Positions 10,242-21,200 of a DNA stretch of 64,000 nucleotides are shown here, in pieces. The stretch covers positions 1-64,000 of the forward strand of contig NZ_LS483446.1 in NCBI RefSeq assembly GCF_900476215.1, written 5' to 3'. The notes below the pieces were generated by a model. The model made no database searches. It saw only the letters and a program-made list of their open reading frames with translations, and was not told the origin of the DNA. The first letter of the stretch is position 1. Each line of letters starts with the position of its first letter. The stretch is from Helicobacter mustelae (lineage in GTDB: Bacteria > Campylobacterota > Campylobacteria > Campylobacterales > Helicobacteraceae). A program made the translations under genes and the position numbers.

Positions 10242-11180
10242 TTATTCTGCTTTGTTATGTTTTAATTGATTTCCTAAAAGTATAGCATTGATGTAGCTTC
10301 GTGTGTCTGCTTTGTTTTGATAAGCGATGTCAAAGCCCACTCCATGATCGACAGAGGTGCGCAAAATTGGGATATTTAGAGTGACATTGATACTTTCATA
10401 AAAATGCAGGGCTTTGAGTGGAGCGAGTCCCACATCATGATAAAGCGCTACAAAAGTAGAAAACCTTTCTCGCATCAAAGGAGCAAAGGCACTATCTGCG
10501 CTAAAGGGGCCGAAAAATATCTCACGATTTAAGATCTTATTGGCAGAGAGAATTGATTGTGCAATCATGCTATCTTCTTTGCCTATGAGTCCATTATCTC
10601 CACAATGAGGATTGAGACCCAATACTGCAATAGGAGAGAAATGCGTGCAGGCAAAAAAATCAAGCAAAAATGTTGAGAGTTTTTGTGTGGTAAGATGATT
10701 GCTTACATCACGCAAGGGGATATGATCGCTAAAAAGTGCGACAAACATTTTTTCACATCCAAGCATCATGATCCCCTCACTTTTATAACGCTCTCTCAAA
10801 TATTCCGTATGCCCGATGAAGGGGATGCCTGCTTTTTTCCATGCGTATTTGTGGATAGGCAGTGTAGTGAGGAAATCCACTTCTTTGTGATCTGCAAGAC
10901 TGCAAGCAAGCCCAAAGCTTTCAAAACTATAAAGTCCACTATCACTAGCAATTGATCCAGGATTTATCTCTGGTAAGGGGGCAGTGGGTGCAGAAAAAGA
11001 AGTGTTTTTGGGCAATGGAAGGGCATGGAGAATCTCTGCCATGGAATCTAAAAGCTCTCTTTTGGCACAATAAATTGGCATGCAATATTGTGAGATTTTT
11101 TGATGCGCAGATAACAAAATCTCTCCCCCGATTCCATTGCTATCTCCGATGCTAATAGCAACTTTGGGTTTTTTTCTCAT
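10242..11180 (-). CDS. pdxA: 4-hydroxythreonine-4-phosphate dehydrogenase
   Basis: Oxidises 4-phosphohydroxy-L-threonine; the product reacts in the PdxJ step of the DXP-dependent pyridoxal phosphate pathway. The 312-residue protein starts with VAISIGDSNGIGGEI. Metal-binding histidines are found in the characteristic contexts GHTEYLRERY, LGLNPHCGDNGLIG and ALYHDVGLAPLKAL. Its ATG overlaps the pdxJ stop (ATGA), indicating translational coupling. It is slightly shorter than the E. coli enzyme. Confidence 0.96.
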   Translation of the reverse strand: MRKKPKVAISIGDSNGIGGEILLSAHQKISQYCMPIYCAKRELLDSMAEILHALPLPKNTSFSAPTAPLPEINPGSIASDSGLYSFESFGLACSLADHKEVDFLTTLPIHKYAWKKAGIPFIGHTEYLRERYKSEGIMMLGCEKMFVALFSDHIPLRDVSNHLTTQKLSTFLLDFFACTHFSPIAVLGLNPHCGDNGLIGKEDSMIAQSILSANKILNREIFFGPFSADSAFAPLMRERFSTFVALYHDVGLAPLKALHFYESINVTLNIPILRTSVDHGVGFDIAYQNKADTRSYINAILLGNQLKHNKAE

Positions 11181-12004
11181 AAGGGATTTTTCTTGGTGTT
11201 ATTTAGCAAAGTCGTTTGATTTTTCGTTGTTGTAATGATTTGGATCATATCCAGTATGGCGCGCTCTAGCCCTACAAATACCGATTTTGCGATGATGCTC
11301 TGCCCGATATTGAGTTCTGTGATATGAGGAAGCTTGGCGATGGCCTCTACATTATGATAGTTTAGCCCATGCCCTGCATAGACTTCTAGTCCTATTTTGT
11401 GCGCAAGGACGCTAGCAAAATGCAAGGATTTTAGATTCTGCTTTATAAGAGAATTGAGATCTTTGGAAGAGAGATTTTGCAAAGAAACAATACTATTTTG
11501 CATGCGGCTAAGATTGCTATAGCGCATCAAGGTAGCATTGGCATATGCACCTGTGTGAAGTTCGACTCCATCAGCACCATATTCTTTGGATAATAGGATG
11601 GCTTCCTCATCAGGATCGACAAAAGTCGCCACCAAGATTCCGTGTTGGTGGAAGGTTTTTATGACATCTTTGATCAAAGGATTTTTGAGAGACAATCCCC
11701 CCTCTGTAGTGACTTCTTCTCGTTTTTCTGGTACCAAGGTGATTTTGTAAGGCTTTTGTGCGCAGAGAAATTCGATGATATTTTCGTCTAATGCACATTC
11801 TACATTGATGGGTAAAAAGGAGGATTGCAAAATCCTTTTGACATCAAGGTCATGGATATGGCGCCTATCCTCTCTCAAGTGGATGGTGATTTGAAAAACT
11901 CCGCAATTCTTTGCGATGAAAATCGCTTCTAGGGGATTTGGATCGTTTATCTTTCTGGCTTCTCTAAGCGTAGCAATATGATCGATATTCAATCCTAGAT
12001 GCAT
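11177..12004 (-). CDS. pdxJ: Pyridoxine 5'-phosphate synthase
   Basis: Condenses the PdxA product with deoxyxylulose 5-phosphate to pyridoxine 5'-phosphate. Family blocks are clear: LGLNIDHIATLREAR at the N-terminus, TIHLREDRRHI, VELHTG and YAGHGLNYHN. I use ATG 12004 rather than the GTG one codon earlier because AAGGG then sits 8 nt away. The C-terminus runs about 25 residues past the conserved core. It is followed by pdxA with a 4-nt overlap and preceded by an OMP gene only 9 bp away. Confidence 0.95.
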   Translation of the reverse strand: MHLGLNIDHIATLREARKINDPNPLEAIFIAKNCGVFQITIHLREDRRHIHDLDVKRILQSSFLPINVECALDENIIEFLCAQKPYKITLVPEKREEVTTEGGLSLKNPLIKDVIKTFHQHGILVATFVDPDEEAILLSKEYGADGVELHTGAYANATLMRYSNLSRMQNSIVSLQNLSSKDLNSLIKQNLKSLHFASVLAHKIGLEVYAGHGLNYHNVEAIAKLPHITELNIGQSIIAKSVFVGLERAILDMIQIITTTKNQTTLLNNTKKNPL

Positions 12005-12013
12005 CACAATCCC

Positions 12014-12712
12014 TTAAAACAAAAAATAATAATTCAAACCACCGCTATTGGGAAAAAATTCATTTCTTTCTCTGATGTGAATCTCGCCATATCTTGAGTT
12101 TTTGATATCGATGATACTATAAACAGGCGCGATTACAAATAGATCCACTCGGTGCTGAGAATTGATTTTGAAAGTAATTCCAAGTCTTGTAAGAAACTGC
12201 TTGAGGGAGGTTTTTTCACTAAAGGAGTGAATGGTCTCTAGAGAATTGAGATCCTTTTCTTTGAAGGTAGAATTGCCATATCCTATGCCAGCTCCACCCC
12301 CTACAAAAAATCCCACTTCCAAATTTTGTGCAGGAATAGGAAAATTGATGAGCAAATCCAACCATGCCCGCGCACTGAGGATATAGGATGAATCTAGAGA
12401 AAGACTGTTTCTTGGTTTCCTATCAACGATATTGTCTTTGGAAGAAAACAAAGCTCCATAGCCCAATGTAATCATAGGTCGGAATCCAATGATATCAAAA
12501 AATAAATATTCATATCCTATGTTAATGTTGGCTTTGAGGCCATTGATTTCTTGTCTTGTTGTGGCAAATACATCCCAGTCCTGTGCCTTTTGACCACTGG
12601 AGTCGTATTTGGTTTTTTCATAAATGTAGTCTGTTCCAGCACCAAATAAAAAACTTCCCTTAGCATAAGTGCTAGAGAGTAAAATAAAGAAGATAGCAAG
12701 AAATTTTTTCAA
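12014..12712 (-). CDS. Helicobacter Hop/Hor-like outer membrane protein
   Basis: A 232-residue barrel with signal sequence MKKFLAIFFILLSSTYAKG, glycine-rich strands (GAGTDYIYEKTKY, EVGFFVGGGAGIGYGNS), the late strand HRVDLFVIAPVY and a terminal YYFLF. The pattern of an H-x-V-E/D-hydrophobic strand followed by a final aromatic strand resembles the C-terminal domain of the HP_OMP family. It is 10 bp downstream of the next OMP gene and 9 bp upstream of pdxJ, so four or five genes may form one transcript. Ligand or adhesin role is unknown. Confidence 0.78.
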   Translation of the reverse strand: MKKFLAIFFILLSSTYAKGSFLFGAGTDYIYEKTKYDSSGQKAQDWDVFATTRQEINGLKANINIGYEYLFFDIIGFRPMITLGYGALFSSKDNIVDRKPRNSLSLDSSYILSARAWLDLLINFPIPAQNLEVGFFVGGGAGIGYGNSTFKEKDLNSLETIHSFSEKTSLKQFLTRLGITFKINSQHRVDLFVIAPVYSIIDIKNSRYGEIHIRERNEFFPNSGGLNYYFLF

Positions 12713-12722
12713 TTTTTACTCC

Positions 12723-13484
12723 TTAAAAAATAATTTTGTAAGAGATAAGCCAAGTAGGGGTAGTGATGAGGAGTTTTTCTTTTGCATAAACTTCCCCATT
12801 GGACTTATTTAATGTGCGATGGATCTTTGCAAACCCTTGATTTTCAATCGCAGGAATCCTGACAATAAACTCGATACGTTGGGTTTTCAAAAATCTTATA
12901 GATGCTCCCAGTCTTCCATAAATTTCATTATGGAAAAATCTTCCATCAAATCCGCTCAAATAAATTTGAGCGCCACTATAATCTGAGGCCTTGCTCCCTA
13001 AAAAGCTCCCTTTGGTGCTGAGATCTGAAATGACGAAATCATATCCCATACCCAAAAATACTCCTAGAGAGAAATAGGAAAAAGGAATAATATTTAGCAT
13101 CATGTCTGCCCCGCCACCTACATAATAATTTTCCAATGATTTGATTTTCACATTAGGAAGACCACCAGCAAGCTCATAGCCTTGATTTGTGCCAAATTTG
13201 CCATAGCCTCCTTCGATAAAAACCCTTGATCGAAAGATTTTTCTCAAAATCTCTGTGTTTCCTATGCCCATTTCTACACCAAAACTACCCAAAAAGAGAT
13301 GTCCATAAAGAGGATCATCAAAATTGTAGATATTTTGCCCTCCTTTAAACTTTGCAGAATTTTTAATATGTGCCATCCGTCCATAATCTGCACCGATGAA
13401 AAACTCGATATCCTCTTTAGCAAAGAGTTTGGTGCTGATGAGTAAAAAACCAAAAAGAATAGGGAAAAAAATTTTTCGCATCAT
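12723..13484 (-). CDS. Helicobacter Hop/Hor-like outer membrane protein
   Basis: A 253-residue barrel. The signal sequence covers about residues 1-22 (RKIFFPILFGFLLISTKLFA). Barrel-like strands include FFIGADYGRM, GVEMGIGNTEIL and SLGVFLGMGYDFV. The family strand QRIEFIVRIPAI and the terminal WLISYKIIF fit the HP_OMP C-terminal pattern. It is the first gene of the OMP-OMP-pdxJ-pdxA row, with the promoter probably in the 92 bp before it. No homopolymeric tract interrupts it. Confidence 0.78.
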   Translation of the reverse strand: MMRKIFFPILFGFLLISTKLFAKEDIEFFIGADYGRMAHIKNSAKFKGGQNIYNFDDPLYGHLFLGSFGVEMGIGNTEILRKIFRSRVFIEGGYGKFGTNQGYELAGGLPNVKIKSLENYYVGGGADMMLNIIPFSYFSLGVFLGMGYDFVISDLSTKGSFLGSKASDYSGAQIYLSGFDGRFFHNEIYGRLGASIRFLKTQRIEFIVRIPAIENQGFAKIHRTLNKSNGEVYAKEKLLITTPTWLISYKIIF

Positions 13485-13576
13485 TTTTACCTTAAGTATT
13501 AAGTATTTTTATTTTAGCAAATCTCTAAAAAAATCAAAAACATTTTTCAAAATCACCCCTTTAGAAAATTTTTGGT

Positions 13577-15103
13577 TTACCAATTGAATGCTATAGAAAA
13601 GAAAAAATTCTGTTTGGGAACACTTGATTTGGAACTAAACATCGCAAAATACCACCATGCTTGAAGATTGAGGTATTTTTGTATCCACTGGATCCCAAGT
13701 CCACCACCAGATAAGGCAATATCGTCTTTGGACATCAAGTCTTTTACATATCCTACATCAAATCCTATACTAGGGACAAGTTGAAACTTTTTGAGAAAGG
13801 GAATATATAAATTGAGGTCATTTCTACACAAAACCCCCATCTGCCCACTATAATTTAGCCTATCAAATCCTCTCACTGTGTATCTTCCTCCGATGATAAA
13901 TGCATCATTTGCATAAAGTTTATTACTTCCTACTTGTGTTTTTATCGCACCTGTATAGATGAGAGAACGACCGAAAAACTTAAAGGGACGATAAAGATAG
14001 AGATTGACTACCGGGATGAAATAATCATAAGCATGGAGAAATTCATTTGCCAAGGAATGTCCATACAATCCACTGAAGTCTACATTGAATTGCAATGTCG
14101 GAAGAGACAAGGCATAGCGTAAGAAAAATGAATAGAGCAATACTTTTCTATTTTGTGTTACCAATAAGACATTTTCTAAGAAATTTTTAGAGATTCTTGC
14201 GCCAAAATTGAGTCCAAAAGAAAGACTATGCTCTTGTGTTCTCAAAAATACATAGCTCATTCTTGTATCTGTGTTGATGCTATATCCTGTATACACGGGA
14301 GAAAAATTTGCAAGCTTGATTTGAAAGCTATTAAAAGAATAGGCTAAATTTTGTTCGAAAAAGAATTGTTGAAAGGGAACACCATAGCTAAGAGAATGAT
14401 AGATACTATAGTTTTTATGGATTCTTTCGTCATGGAAAAAAGATGCCAAAAGATAGGATTGCAATTTATCTGACAATTTTAGAGGATTTTCCCAGGCAAG
14501 CAATAAGGTATGCTGATAAAGAAATTTTAAATTCCCATTATCAAATATATAAACTCCAGAAAAAGGAAAAGATTTCTTTTCTACATGGATCACAATATCG
14601 CTCGCGTTCTTTTGATCTGAGGGGAGGATCTTCATCGTGGCATCGATATGCGTCATTTTTTTGAGATTGGCCATCCCTGCTTGCAGTTTTTGCAAGTCTA
14701 AGACATCCCCTTCTTTGATATCAAAATCCTTTTTGAAAGAAAAGAAAAGATTATTGTGATTGTAGGTGATCTGATGGATCCTCCCGATATCGAGTTTGAT
14801 CTCAAGCCTTTGACTTTTGAGATCTTGAGGCAAGATGCCAAACTTTGAAGTCAAAAATCCTTTCTTTATCGTCTTCTCATTGAGTTCTTGCAAAAGTTTA
14901 TTGATGGATTTTTCGTTGAGACATTGATTTGTATAGGCTTTGGCGATCTTTTCTCCAAAGCCAAAATATTTTTTGAAGGCTTTTTGATTTTCTAGAGTGT
15001 TTTCTAGTGGAGATAAGGTAATCTCTTTGACTAGAAAGCACAAGTCTTTTGCTTGCGCTTCTCCCAAAAAGAAAATGATAAAAAAATAAAACCTTATTCT
15101 CAT
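13577..15103 (-). CDS. Two-partner secretion transporter TpsB (FhaC/ShlB family)
   Basis: Outer membrane pore that exports the partner TpsA exoprotein. The 508-residue protein has a signal sequence ending AQA-KD at about residue 18. A POTRA-like periplasmic region lies at about residues 20-180 (KSINKLLQELNEKTIKKGF, ILPQDLKSQRLEIKLDIG). A C-terminal 16-strand-type barrel follows. The family's loop-6 motif is visible as GGRYTVRGFDRLNYSG near residue 400, and it ends in IAFNW. It sits 180 bp downstream of tpsA on the same strand. The N-terminal plug helix looks short compared with FhaC. Confidence 0.9.
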   Translation of the reverse strand: MRIRFYFFIIFFLGEAQAKDLCFLVKEITLSPLENTLENQKAFKKYFGFGEKIAKAYTNQCLNEKSINKLLQELNEKTIKKGFLTSKFGILPQDLKSQRLEIKLDIGRIHQITYNHNNLFFSFKKDFDIKEGDVLDLQKLQAGMANLKKMTHIDATMKILPSDQKNASDIVIHVEKKSFPFSGVYIFDNGNLKFLYQHTLLLAWENPLKLSDKLQSYLLASFFHDERIHKNYSIYHSLSYGVPFQQFFFEQNLAYSFNSFQIKLANFSPVYTGYSINTDTRMSYVFLRTQEHSLSFGLNFGARISKNFLENVLLVTQNRKVLLYSFFLRYALSLPTLQFNVDFSGLYGHSLANEFLHAYDYFIPVVNLYLYRPFKFFGRSLIYTGAIKTQVGSNKLYANDAFIIGGRYTVRGFDRLNYSGQMGVLCRNDLNLYIPFLKKFQLVPSIGFDVGYVKDLMSKDDIALSGGGLGIQWIQKYLNLQAWWYFAMFSSKSSVPKQNFFFSIAFNW

Positions 15104-15115
15104 AACTTTTGATTA

Positions 15116-15201
15116 CTAGAAGAGAAATTTATAAAAGAATTTCGCCTGCGCAAAGTTTATTGCCCCCCTAAGAGTAACAAACTTAAAAGAATTTTTTTCA
15201 T
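15116..15201 (-). pseudogene. OMP remnant: signal sequence fused to barrel C-terminus, at a C6 tract
   Basis: Behind a good ribosome site (AAGGAG), ATG 15201 opens MKKILLSLLLLGG and stops at 15157 in the current frame. With one more G in the G6 run (plus-strand C6, 15163-15168) the frame reads on through AINFAQA and ends as KFFYKFLF: a complete signal peptide joined to what looks like the last strand of an outer membrane barrel, 28 residues in all. The 5' part is closely similar to the phase-broken OMP upstream of tpsA (shared LLLGG start, homopolymer and NFAQA cleavage site), so this is probably a deletion relic of a sister gene. Confidence 0.65.
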
Positions 15202-15249
15202 TTTCACTCCTTAATATGATAGAATGCTGAGCTTTCAAGGAAGCCCACC

Positions 15250-15270
15250 AATCTGTCATATCGACAGATT
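15250..15270. repeat. Inverted repeat just after the tpsA stop codon
   Basis: AATCTGTC, a 5-nt loop and GACAGATT form a perfect 8-bp stem, 12 bp beyond the tpsA stop. The T run follows it on the plus strand, so it is not a classical terminator for leftward tpsA transcription. It could stabilise the mRNA end or attenuate read-through into tpsB. Confidence 0.5.
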
Positions 15271-15282
15271 TTTGTGCGTTTT

Positions 15283-18200
15283 TTAGTTGATGCTGATATG
15301 AGATTTTGTGATACCATGTCCAAAATCCTTTTGCAATTTTTTACCAGACTTCTTATCCAAACTCACTTTATAATCAATCAGGGATTCTTTAGAGACTTTC
15401 TCGCCATCAAAGCTACCCTTTTTTGCTTCTATCTTCGCACCAACAAGTTTTGTTTGATTGCCCACTTTGATATTTGCATTGGAAGCTTCTATGCTAGATT
15501 GTTGCTTGACCTGGGATGCTATGCTACCTTTTATGCCAAAGTCTTTTTTCTTGGTAGCCATATCCAAAGATCCACTTACCCCAAAGCTTGCTTCTGTATC
15601 CTTTTTGCTCACCATATTGAGATTTTTGCCAATCTTTGCATCTAGATTCTCGCTTTTTATCTGACTGCTCTCTACATTCATGTCATTTTTTACAGCGAGT
15701 TTGAGATTTTGAGCTTCTATGCTAGATGCACTTTGTGTGGTTTGTGTGTGGAGATCTAGGCTTGCATTACCTCTAAATTTTAGATTGGTATTTCCTGCTC
15801 CTAGGCCTATGTTATGACTCTTTTGTGTTTCTTCAGAAGAGAGGACATTGAGATTTTGGGTCTGGATGCTACCATTGTCTCCAGAGAGATGGGAGCCTTT
15901 GATCTGTGTATCTCCCCTCACTTCGATCTGAAAATCCCCTAAAGAGACATGAGAGGCAGTTTGTCCTGTGCTATTTTGTGCTTTATTGTTATAATCCCAT
16001 GCAGTTTTTACTCCGGATTTGTTACCAAGCCCTGCTTGAGCGCCAAGCGAGGATTCTGTATCTTTGGAATAGGTTTGTATGGAGCCAATCCAGAGACTTT
16101 TTGAGGTAATCTGTGCTTTTTTGGTAGTGAGATTAGAGCCTAGGATCTTTGTATCTTCAGATTGGAGATTGAGATTTTTGATAGAGACATCAGAGCTCAA
16201 TGCAGAATTATTAGATTGAGTGGTGACTTTTTGTGTATAGCCACCATTAGCTCCTAGATCAAGGCTACCATCAAATCCTGCAGAAAGAGAAGCATTTGCA
16301 TCTTTGGAATGCGTTGTCTTTGCAAAGGAGTTTTCTGTAGAAGTGATGATAAAGCTTTTGGCAGTGATATTAGCATCTTCTTCTATATTCAAACGTGAGC
16401 CTAGGATCTGTGTTTTCTCACTAGTTTTGAGATTGAGATTTTTTGCTGAAAGGCTGCTTGCTACTTGCGTGACTTTGTTCTCTTTGCTAGAAGAATCTCC
16501 ATAGCCTCCAGAAAGAGCGACATTAAAGCCTCCATTATAGGTAAAATCTAGCGCAGCATTGTGCTTTTTGTCTGTTTTCTCATTGGTTTCTGTATTGCTT
16601 ACAGAGGATAGGGCAAAGTTTTTGGCAGTGATATTGGCATCTTCTTTTATATCGAGGTTGGCTCCTTGGATCTTTACATCATTTTTTGTATCCAGGTTGA
16701 GCGTGCCTATCTTGAAGTGATTTGCAACATGGGAAGTTTCTGTATTTTTTTCTTTGCTGCCATCGTGTGCGTAATCTGCATGTGCTTTGATGCCAGTTTG
16801 TTTGCCTAGAGAAAGCTTCAAAGAAGCATTGATGGTGTCATTATATTTTGTCGTGGTGGTTGTTTTGACATTTTCCAAGGTGTTTATCGCGAGATTTTTG
16901 TTTTTGGCAGCAAAAACATCCGTGGTGATATCTGCGTTTGTGATCACCGTATCATTTTTGGAATCCATTTGCAGATTTTTGGATTGTATTGCAAGATTGC
17001 TTGTGCTAGTTGCATAGCTTTGTGTTTTGGTGAAGTCATCAGAATATTGATACGAAAAACCTGCTTTTATATCTTCTTTTTCAGGTACTTTGATGCTTTC
17101 TTTGATGCCTAGTTTGCTACCTAGAGAATTCGCATATTTTATGACGAGCCTCTCAAGAGGCCGTCTATTGATAGTCACTCCAAAGGTGTGAGAAGTGACA
17201 TGTTTGGTTTCTAGACTTGTATGCTCATCTTGCAAAGCCTTTAATGCAATACTTTCACCTTGGAGGGCTAGATCATCACTTTGAATATTGGTGGATTGTA
17301 TTGCTGTATTGCCTTGAGCGACAAAGGAAGCGTGATTAGCCTTTAGTGTGGTATTGTGATGATTTTTGTCATTGGTATCTTGATGGATCTTTGTGTTGGA
17401 TGTGCGAAGCCCTGCAGAAATTTTATCTTTACTGATAGAGCCATAGAGACTTCGTTTTTTTATCTCTGTATCTACAACGACATTTTTTGTATCTGCATGA
17501 TTGCTAATAAGGATATTTTTGTCTGATTGGATGGCAAGGTTTTGAGAATCTGTCTGCAGATTATAAGCAGTAAAATCATTTTTGCTATGAATCGCTAGAT
17601 TTGATCCTTGGATTTCATTTGCGATATGTTGAGAAGTGGAGGCCGTGGTAGTAGTAATGGTAGTTTTACCATCAAGGAACCAGCCGCTAGTCTTTTTCTC
17701 CCTAGTTTTAGAAAAGCTCTCCTTTGTGCTCGTATCAAAGAGAATGTTTTCTCCTTGTAGCGCGATATTCTCTCCTTTCATTTTTACTGAAGTATATTCT
17801 TGCTTATTAGCATCAATGAGGAGGTGATTACCACTTTGGATGCTAGTAACTTGCTGATTTGTATGATTTCTTGTATTTACCGCATCTGCATAATCATCCT
17901 TCAATGCTAAGGTTTTGACATTTAGAGTATCAGACTGGATGAGAAGATCTCCTTTTGCATCTACATTAGCACCGATGAGAGCAATATTTTTTGATTCTAA
18001 CTTAATATTTTTGGCAGTTTGAGCTATAGATTTATCTATCTGTGTAGAGTACTTGTTTATGTTATCTTGAGTAGATTGTATGCTATCTGCATGATTGCTA
18101 ATAAGGATATTTTTGTCTGATTGGATGGCAAGATTTTGGGAATCTGTCTGCAGATTATAGGCAGTAAAATCACTTTTGCTATGAATCGCTAGATTTGTGC

Positions 18201-21200
18201 CTTGGATTTCATTTGCGATATGTTGAGTAGTTGTTTCAAGAACAAGTGGTCTTAGAAAAAATGATTTTATATCAAATTTTTTGCCTTTAGAAAAACTCTC
18301 CTTTGTACTCGCATCAAATAGCGTGCTCGTATCAAAGCGAATATTTTCTCCTTGTAGTGCGATATTCTCTCCTTTCATTTTCACTGAGGCATATTCTTGT
18401 TTTTTAGCATCAATGAGGAGGTGATTACCACTTTGGATACTAGTAACTTGCTGATTTGTATGATTTCTTATATTTGTTCCATCACTATAATCATCCTTCA
18501 ATGCTAAGGTTTTGACATTTAGAGTATCAGACTGGATGAGAAGATCTCCTTTTGCATCTACATTAGCACCGATGAGAGCAATATTTTTTGATTCTAACTT
18601 AATACTTTTGGCAGTTTGAGCTATAGATTTATCTATCTGTGTAGAATACTTGTTTGTGTTGTTGCGAGGAGATTGTATGCTATCTGCATGATTGCTTATC
18701 AGAAGATTTGCATCAGATTTTAGAGATAAAGAATCTGTGATATCGGCATCAAAATTATAGGCAGTAAAATCACTTTTGCTATGAATCGCTAGGTTTATGC
18801 CTTGGATTTCATTTGCGATATGTTGAGTAGTGGGGGCTGTTGATAATTTTGGAGAAAGTATTCCCCTAGTCAATTTTTTGTTTTCAGACTTATTTACACT
18901 CGTATCAAAGAGAATATTTTCCCCCGTAAGTGCTATGGTATCACCCTTCATTTTCACTGAGGCATATTCTTGTTTTTTAGCATCAATAAGGAGGTGATTA
19001 CCACTTTGGATGCTAGTAACTTGCTGATTTGTATGATTTCTTGTATTTACCGCATCTGCATAATTATCCTTCAATGCTAAGGTTTTGACATTTAGAGTAT
19101 CAGACTGGATGAGAAGATCTCCTTTTGCATCAATATTGGCGCTTATGAGATTAGTTTGTTTGCTATTGATTACAATATCGCTACCACTTTGGATGCTAGT
19201 AACTTGCTGATTTGTATGATTTCTTGTATTTACCACATCTGCATAATTATCCTTCAATGCCAAAGTTTTGACGCTTAGTGCATCAGACTGGATGAGAAGA
19301 TCTCCTTTTGCATCTACATTGGCACCGATGAGATGGGTCTCTTTGCTCTTGATGATGATATGATTGCCTTCCAAGATTCCCAAAGAAGCAAGATTTGTGT
19401 TTTCAGAAGTGCTGCTAAGCTCTTCATTTTTTTTCTTTATCACAACGGTTTTAGAATAAGATCTACCTGCAAGCTTCATAAAGACTTCAGAATAAGATTT
19501 ACTTACAGGTACTGCAGCAATCAGAGGGGAAACATTGGTAGAAACAATGCGATCTTTTTTGTGACTTGTTATGCTGGAGGTATGTGTGAAGCCATCTGCA
19601 TCAATGCTGATATTTTGCGCGAGGATTTTCCCTCCTTGATTGGTGATTGCTTCTCCTTTTAGCTTGAGAGTGTCTCTGGCGAGGAGGGTGCCATTTTCAT
19701 TGAGCAATGCTTGAGAAGTGATGGTGATATCATTGCCTGTGATAGCACTAGAGTTATAGGTATTTTGGCTTGAGATGACAATGGAATGTGCTTGAAGTCC
19801 TAGCAAAAGGTTTTTTTGATAAGATCCTTGGAATATTGAGAAATCCATAATATCTCTTCTTGTAGAGGGAGCATCTTGCATGCGCCTTGCTACAAGGAGA
19901 TCTAGGACATCTTTGTTTTGGACATAGGGGGTAGGAAGCGGGGTGCTACTTTTTGTATTTTGCAGAGTATCTTGCAAAAGGATAGAAGTATCTTGCAAGG
20001 TGATTTCTGGTAGCTCCACATCGGTAAATTCGACTTTATCTGCTCTAACAAAGGCAGAGGTTGTCCTCGTAGATGCGCAGTTGAAACCTATTTTTACCCC
20101 TGCAAAACATTTTCCATATCGATTATAAAGAGTTTTTGTGCCTTCATAGCTCGTGGTAGATTTGGCTTGTGGGGCTTTGTTGATAAACTCCTTGCTTGCA
20201 TTTTGGAAATCATTGTTTGCTTGGATCAAGGCATTATCATTTGTCGTGGTCTGGGATTGAAGATGAATATTATTTGCCAGCATCATTGCAGGAGAATAGG
20301 TATCTTTCTGGATGCTTTCTTTGATGGTTTTGATCGTATAATCATAGGTCATATAGTAGGTTTTACTGCCTCCAAAATAGCCATTGATATTGGGATCTCT
20401 AGAATAAAATTTCTCCCTAGTAGCAGGATTTTGGATAAATTCTAATGCTCCTTGATTGAGGATGTTTTCTGCCTTTATGTTGAGATTGTCTTTTGCATAG
20501 AGGATGGAGTGATTGACTAGGTTTTTTGCAGAGATATCTAGATTTTGATTGGAGAAGATGAGAGGCAAAGCACTAGGTGCTGGGGCCTTCTCTCCCTCAT
20601 TTTGGGGATCTTTTGTAGCTTGGATTTGTTTTATCAGAGCTGTTTGAGGTTTTGTAATCTCTATTGTTCCATTTGCATCGATGACAAATCCACCATCCCC
20701 GCTATTTTGGGAAGCTGTGCTCGCAAGAATCCCAGAATTTTTTACTCCTATGCCCTCATTGGTGGCCACAAGATAAATACTTTTGGCAAAAACTCCTCCC
20801 AGATAAGTGACATCCAATCCCAGAGCTTGTTGCTCTCCTTCAAGCTTGATAGGTTCATAAAGCAACACGCTAGGAGAGAAATTCACATGATTGCTTCCCA
20901 AAAGAGCTCGGATCTTATCTCCCCCTTCAACGATGCCATTTACTTCCATGTTTTTGGCTAGGAAAGTAAGAGTCTTGGTATTGCTGGCATTGAGGGCAGA
21001 AGTGATGATTTTGCCTTGCGTAATATCCAAAGAAAGTGTTTTTAGTTCTTCATAAGCTTTGAGTTGGTTGAGTCGATGGAACTCATCTTGTGAAAATTTT
21101 CCTGTAGCTAGCGTGAGGTTTTCGATATTGATGAAACCACAGCCATGGCAAGTAATGCCGTTGGGATTGGCTAGGATGACATCTGCTTGCTTGCCAGCTA

